Assembly (NCBI GenBank): GCA_033297205.1
Contig: MU859490.1
Location: 1 to 13,176, forward strand
Direction of reading: 5' to 3'
Length of the DNA stretch: 13,176 nucleotides
DNA from: Pseudoneurospora amorphoporcata
Lineage: Eukaryota > Ascomycota > Sordariomycetes > Sordariales > Sordariaceae
Under the pieces are notes generated by a model. That model saw only the letters and a program-made list of their open reading frames with translations, did no database searches and was not told the origin of the DNA. Shown piece after piece: positions 8,325 to 13,176 of the stretch. The position numbers and the translations under genes are program-made. The stretch's first letter is position 1; each line of letters opens with the position of its first letter.

Positions 8325-10571
8325 ATGAGATGCGACGTTTGCCTCGACCTGCAGTATCATGATGGCGAGCCACAGATTTCGAGAGAGATCATTAAAAACG
8401 GAAGAAGACGGAGACAACCGGCTGTGATTTGAGGGGGATTCCGGTCATCGGCTAAGAATGGATGTCGTCGCTGCAAGTTTATCATGGACGCTTCGTCATT
8501 CCTGAACCTCGAACCTGCGGATGAAAAAGAAAAAACCAATGGGCACGTGGCTAAAACTTGCGTCCACTGGTGGCGTGTGGCTTGACCGAGTGCGAGTAAC
8601 GGATATGGATACCACTTTATAAATCTGCACTCCTCGTGGAAGCATTTTATTGCATCACTAACAACACAACTTCCAGGCCAGTTGCCTGCTTGGCCCGGTA
8701 TTGTGCAGAGCGAAGAGCTCAGCTGCTCTCCGTCTTCAATTAGGGATTTTGAGTTTATCCAGGCACGGCTTCGGGATTGCGACGCCAATCATCCCTGCTG
8801 CAGCAAAGGCTCGTCTTCAGATCTGCCTACCCGACTGATTGATGTGGGCATTACGGGGTCAGAAGTCACTGACTATGTACGGCTCGTGGAGACTTCATCA
8901 CTACCTTCGACTGCCCATGTCACTCACATAGCACTTAGCTACTGTTGGGGGACAGGACAGAGCGTGACAGCGGCCGCAAACAACTACGAAGCCATGAAGC
9001 AAGGCTTCCTTGCATCAACCCTCCCACAGACCATACGAGATGCGATCACGGTTACGCAACAGCTAGGCCAGCAGTATCTATGGATTGATGCTTTGTGCAT
9101 TATCCAAGATTCATCGAGTGACTGGGAGCTCGAATCTACCAAGGTGGCGTCGATCTACCGAAATGCCCATATCACCATCGCTGCGGGCATCGCTGTTGAT
9201 GCGTCGGAGGGATTCCTCCAGTCACGGCAGCACATGGCGGCCCAGTCCAAGAGTGTCTACTGCTGTGAGTGGGATGTCAGTATCAAGACAGATGAGCATT
9301 CAACAAAATCCTACAAGACCATGCTTCCGGCTCGGGTCATACCTCCCATTTCCTACCACAAAGTGTATATGATCGAAAATGGGTTGCCCTTGAATACGCG
9401 TGGGTGGGCAATGCAAGAGGAGATACTGTCAAAAAGAGTGGTCACTTACACTGCGCAAGAGCTCCAATGGACCTGTCATTTACTGAGCACTTGTGAGTGC
9501 GGCTACTTGTCTCACAGCGTTGATCTTGGCCAAACCATTTCAGTAAACTCGATCTCTAACCGTCGGGAAGCCTTTTTCGAATGGGCCAAAATTATCGAAG
9601 CATATAGTGGCCAGTCTCTGACCTACCGCAAAGACAAGCTACTAGTCATATCACAGGAGTAGCGCAGGTACTTCAAAGTATTATCCAGCCACCTTACCTT
9701 GGGGGTCACTGGTTGAGCTATTTGCCCGAAGAGATAGCATGGAGCGCCCGACTAGCGCATTTTGAACACTCGGACCAGATTGAGGGCGATTGATCACAGT
9801 ATATTGTCGCTTCATGCTGTTGGACTTCAATACAACAAGGATCGGTGGTGTGTGAATATATTCACCCGAGGGCCTGGAGATGGATATCCTGCTGTACGGT
9901 TGAAGATTTCAATTTTGATGCTCAACACCATAATCCGATGGGTCGGATGACCGACGGGTGGATTTCGTTACACGGTTTTCTTCTCAAGTCGCAGCTGCTT
10001 CTCAATTTCTTTGAAGGCTTTTGTCATCTGCTTGATGTATTTACACCGAATGGAACGAGGGTTTCCGTGTACCCGTGTGTACCCGGACGCGCGCTTAGAA
10101 GAATTCAACATAATGGGCGCAAACGGGGTAACGGAACGGTCAGTTCGTCGTTCACAGCCGTTGCCCGGCCCTAAATCTATGAGGGGTCTCAATAGCGCCG
10201 TATATCTTTTCCTTCTTGGAGACTGGATTAGAGACAGCGCGGGTAAACGGCCACAAATGGCGTTTCTGGTACTTGGGTATCCTCCCAGCCAGCCGGGGAA
10301 GTACGAAAGAGTAGGCTACGGAACGTGCTTACCAGAATATCCTGGAACTTCCAGGCTTGGAGAGGATAATTCTGACAGAGACGAATATGTAAAGAAGAGC
10401 CCCTTCGGACAGTCATCCCTCCCCGTCCCTTTTAATGACTTTGAGGTTTTGAATGAATCCTCCCACCCGATCCATCTCGATTCAGCGGTCAAATCGATTA
10501 ACACAGAATGCAAGAAGAGGGTGTCAGAAGAGAGAGATAAATTTCGGAGCATCACCACCAAACGTAGTTAG
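8325..10571 (+). pseudogene. Decayed HET-domain (heterokaryon incompatibility) gene
   Basis: HET-domain (PF06985-type) proteins trigger cell death on non-self fusion in filamentous ascomycetes; this copy looks inactive. The ATG at 8325 (A at -3) opens MRCDVCLDLQ, a cysteine-pair start typical of the family, followed by NGCRRC. Frame 0 runs to 9660 and holds the HET core: ALSYCWG (8931-8951), LPQTIRDAI (9021-9047), WIDALCIIQD (9081-9110), then DW, YRNAHITIAAG, RGWAMQEE (9399-9422) and YSGQSLTY (from 9603). After a +2 shift near 9653 the homology continues in the next frame with YLGGHWLSYLPEEIAW (9695-9742), a degenerate YRAPSWSWAS-like YIVASCCWTS (9800-9829), and NPMGRMTDGWISLHG. A second shift at 10067-10086 returns to frame 0 with VYPDARLEEF, then GKYERVG (10296-10316), and the frame closes at 10569-10571. 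In-frame TGA codons lie at 8430, 8583 (possibly intronic) and 9791. The ancestor had roughly 710-745 codons, normal for the family. Sequencing error cannot be excluded for the indels. Confidence 0.87.
8575..8676 (+). other. Candidate (former) intron of the HET pseudogene
   Basis: The 3' end is a textbook fungal acceptor: CACTAAC at 8656-8662, then TTCCAG ending at 8676. Three donors, GTGTGG (8575), GTGCGA (8590) and GTAACG (8596), would all keep the flanking frame. Only the 8575 donor removes the TGA at 8583-8585. The segment is also open in the coding frame after that TGA and reads into GQLPAWPGI. It may therefore be degenerate coding sequence instead. Confidence 0.4.
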
Positions 10572-13097
10572 ATGTCTTCCGCCGGATATGATTGGTCCAC
10601 TACTTCACTTACACCCCGAGACCCCCTACCCGCGCAAAACCTCGGGCCCCCATGATTCCACGAACCTCCCGATCCCATCGATTGTTTGAGACCGTTCGTT
10701 CGTGTAAATAAGTCGGAGAGGTCCATATCTAGGGTCAAACGGAGTTTCGTCCGCTCAGGGGCTGGTCTTCTCAACATATCAGCTTCATCGACTGCTTCCC
10801 TCTTCCCCGGAGTCATGGTCCTTGTTCTTCGTGGCTGGTTTGACCCGCGGTCATGTTGAAAAACTTGGGATTTTTGAGAAGGTTATCTACCTCGACCCGT
10901 GTCTCTCTGTTTTCTAGAACGATGGGAGATACTGGCATGGAGAGAGAAGAGATGAAATGTAAATAATTAGAAGGGTGCGCGGGTGCCTCGGCTCGGTACT
11001 TCGCTGCCCGGTTGCACCGATACCGATTACACACGTGCGAAGGATCAGGTACCGACCCGACGAGCCGGGGCCGGTACTGGGTCTACTGCAGCTGGAGGCC
11101 TGTAGGTGAGAAGCTGGGAATGTGGTTCTATTTTTTTGCTACTTTCTTTTCCTCCTGATTGTATTTTGATTATATTTGGTTTTGCCTACAACCAGGCCTG
11201 ACCTTACCCTGTTGCGGTCGGTTGCATTGAAATGTGTCGGTCGGTACTCGTTGCTTGGTGGTTAGTCTTTGTTCCTTCCGTCCAACTTTGAATGTCCATC
11301 TTTGCTTTTTATATTGATGAAAAGAGAGAAATTGTGGAGATAGAGCATCGATCCGAAGATAACTAACTGCTCTGATGATCTTCTAAAAAGGTCGATCACT
11401 TGCAACTTTGGGAATGCTGAGGGTCAACCGAAATCTCTGACGCTGCAAACTCCGGAAAACCTGGGGGATTGTCATTGCCCGTCAGCTCTCCCGCTGCCTG
11501 AACTTTGTTGATCCTCCGTCGCATGTCTCGCGGTTACACAGTACCTGGTCGTTGCTCGCTTACGTGAGTGATCCCTGTCGGTTTTACATCTTGCGATCTC
11601 GCTCCATCCGCGTGTTTGTGTAACGTAACGTTGGTGGAGAGGAAGGAAGCGATGGTGAAAGTTAGGTTGTCAGGAACCCAGGAGGGACGCAGCTTCCTCA
11701 TCAAACGACGTTTGTACAGACGAAAGGTTCACTGACGATTCCTTCCAAGCCCCTCCAGGAACTCACCAAAAAGCCGACCTACAATGTACCTCTTTTTTCG
11801 AGTTATTCGGTGTCCAACTTCAGCTTCACTACAGCAAAAGGCACCTGCCCCGTCAGTGCATCACCTCCGGAATTAGTTTACCCACTTCATCACTGTGAGG
11901 CCCCGTATTATGGTTATTAAGGTAGTACGTAATTGTCTAACTTGTCCCGTTCGGTTCGGTTTCTTCTGCTGTACATAATCGGAAACGGCCAGTGGTGAAA
12001 TGCCCCCCATTCAGAGATGGATGGATCCACCAAAACGACGGAACCGCGTCGCTGTAAGCGCGCCGCGGGGCCGTAGCCGAACGTAAAAGACGGAACGAAG
12101 GGACCCGCCCCGAACACTTGCATGAGAAAATCCACCCAGCTGAGAATTTGGCGAGCTTCTTGATGCCCCGTTTTAGATCCACTCCGAACGGTGCTTCTAG
12201 GTGAGGTCTAGGTCTAGGCTCGCTAGGCAAAATCATGGCGTTGCAACGGTAACGGAGTTGAAGGTGGGGAATTGCTTCCGCAGTAAGACAGACATCTCGA
12301 ATAACTTCTCGTCATCTGAATGGAGCGGAAAGCAATGGACTGGATACTAGGGGATTGAGCCCGATCCGAGGGAGAGCAAATTTCGTCGTTGACGACGGGA
12401 GACGATCCATGATCATTGTCCGAAAGAGGATGGATGATCGATGATGATGAATGTTGTTCATGGGTAAGGGGACCACACTACTCTCCCTCGGTCTCTTCGC
12501 AGTTTGAAGCTTACGCACTGACGTACCTGTGTCTTAATGATCCTTGAAGAAGTACTGTGGTCTCTATTCCCTATGTATCGACTTTTCTTTTTTGTTGACG
12601 ACTTGTCGTAGCTGGAATGGGTTAAGACGTTGAAGCTTGGTAAGGGCTTGACGCCAAAATCGTATGTTTTTGAACGTTTGAACACGGCACTTGGGATTGG
12701 GAAAGAAGGGGTTTAGATCCTTCCAATCAATCCTACGTTGGAAAAAGCCAACATTTCAAGTGCCGTGTGGCGTGGTCTGGTGTTGTCGCCTTGTCGGTGA
12801 CTTGAGGTGCCACCATTGGCATCGTATCCCAACGTGGTTGAAACAATGAAGGGGATTTTGAGGGTCTTGGCGTGCCGTGAAGCTTGACGATATTCAAAAG
12901 CCGATATAGGACAGACGTAAAGGGGTAGAGCCCGACTCGACTTTGGGGTAATGGATGGATCGTAAGTATGGTATCTGTCGAGATTGTTGTCAAGAAGAAA
13001 TAGGTATCACTGGCTGGTCTAATGTACACTTCTATTCATCGCAAGCGTTCATGCTCATTAAATCCCCTGGGCATCGTTCGTTGGTATCCAGAAAACG
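10572..13097. other. Gene-free region downstream of the HET pseudogene
   Basis: No convincing coding region is visible on either strand. The open frames are all under 100 codons, overlap without pattern and show no family motifs. There is no tRNA, 5S rRNA or transposon end that I can identify. Local items are three CGGTACT copies (10994, 11072, 11242), a GGTCTA tandem pair near 12206, and the inverted repeat at 12682-12768. Confidence 0.6.
12682..12768. repeat. 12-bp perfect inverted repeat around two small hairpins
   Basis: ACACGGCACTTG (12682-12693) is exactly complementary to CAAGTGCCGTGT (12757-12768), with a 63-bp spacer. Inside the spacer, GATTGG plus AAGG (from 12695) can pair with CCTTCCAATC (12719-12728). 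A second hairpin pairs GTTGG (12737-12741) with CCAAC (12748-12752) across a six-base loop. Together they could form a three-way junction as RNA or single-stranded DNA. No ORF covers it convincingly. It may be a remnant of a small inverted-repeat element, a structured transcript, or chance. Confidence 0.5.
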
Positions 13098-13121
13098 CCC
13101 GGGGGGGGCCCCCCCCCCCCC

Positions 13122-13176
<55 letters not shown>
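13098..13176. other. Homopolymer artefact at the sequence end
   Basis: The window ends in CCC, eight G (13101-13108), fourteen C (13109-13122) and fifty-four A (13123-13176), with no interruptions. Three abutting homopolymers at a terminus are not a known biological structure, and this is not a TTAGGG-type telomere. A sequencing or assembly artefact at a contig end is the simplest reading. Confidence 0.85.

Noticed and set aside
7417..8328. 303-codon open frame between TSC2 and the HET pseudogene
   Set aside because: It is the longest frame in this gap but is rich in Leu, Ser, Phe and Pro because of the pyrimidine skew. It shows no recognisable domain and crosses a 13-bp tandem repeat. Its stop overlaps the HET start by chance. 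Expression data could reverse this.
8424..8476. Intron that would remove the TGA at 8430
   Set aside because: The 53-nt interval does not keep the frame of the downstream HET sequence, uses an AAG acceptor, and would delete the NGCRRC cysteine motif.
8500..8521. tRNA T-loop-like GGTTCGAGG on the minus strand
   Set aside because: No acceptor stem, anticodon arm or D-arm can be placed around it, and it lies in HET coding remnants.
8618..8624. TATAAAT as an internal promoter for a shorter HET gene
   Set aside because: The next in-frame ATG downstream lies inside the HET domain, past the SYCWG motif, so no sensible product would result.
9607..9656. Intron that would explain the HET frameshift
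   Set aside because: A GTGGCC donor and TCACAG acceptor would restore the frame. They would also delete the conserved SGQSLTY..DKL segment, and the branch spacing is poor. A CA insertion is simpler.
13101..13122. G8/C14 palindrome as a terminator or telomere-related hairpin
   Set aside because: It abuts a pure A run at the sequence end and lacks any telomeric repeat, so a technical artefact is far more likely.

Overview
The window looks like nuclear DNA of a filamentous ascomycete (Pezizomycotina; Sordariomycetes is a guess). The evidence is a short intron with a TACTAA-type branch site, pyrimidine-rich leader DNA, a fungal-type tuberin gene, and a HET-domain gene of the kind that expanded in Pezizomycotina. 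There are no prokaryotic features, and I see no rRNA, tRNA, CRISPR array or recognisable transposon.

Layout: (1) 1-1851 is the upstream and leader region of the main gene. It has a TATA-like box, a strong CT-rich block, several short tandem repeats and a possible long 5'-UTR intron. (2) 1852-6888 (+) is a complete tuberin (TSC2) orthologue: two exons, a 60-bp intron, 1658 codons, and an intact C-terminal Rap/Rheb-GAP domain with its asparagine thumb. (3) 6889-8324 is intergenic: purine-rich just after TSC2, pyrimidine-rich before the next gene. (4) 8325-10571 (+) is a decayed HET-domain (heterokaryon incompatibility) gene. The homologous reading passes through frame 0, then +2, then back to frame 0. 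Two small insertions and two or three in-frame TGA codons break it, yet its family motifs remain readable. (5) 10572-13097 has no convincing gene; it holds a 12-bp perfect inverted repeat that could fold as a three-way junction. (6) 13098-13176 is a G-run/C-run/A-run block that is almost certainly a sequencing or assembly artefact at a contig end.

The two genes are not obviously linked in function. TSC2 is a conserved regulator of TORC1 growth signalling through the GTPase Rheb. The HET locus belongs to the rapidly evolving non-self recognition repertoire and here appears dead. I found no credible sign of a new multi-gene system. The most informative points are the lesion history of the HET gene, the uncertain TSC2 start, where a good splice branch/acceptor overlaps the first ATG, and the structured inverted repeat near 12.7 kb.
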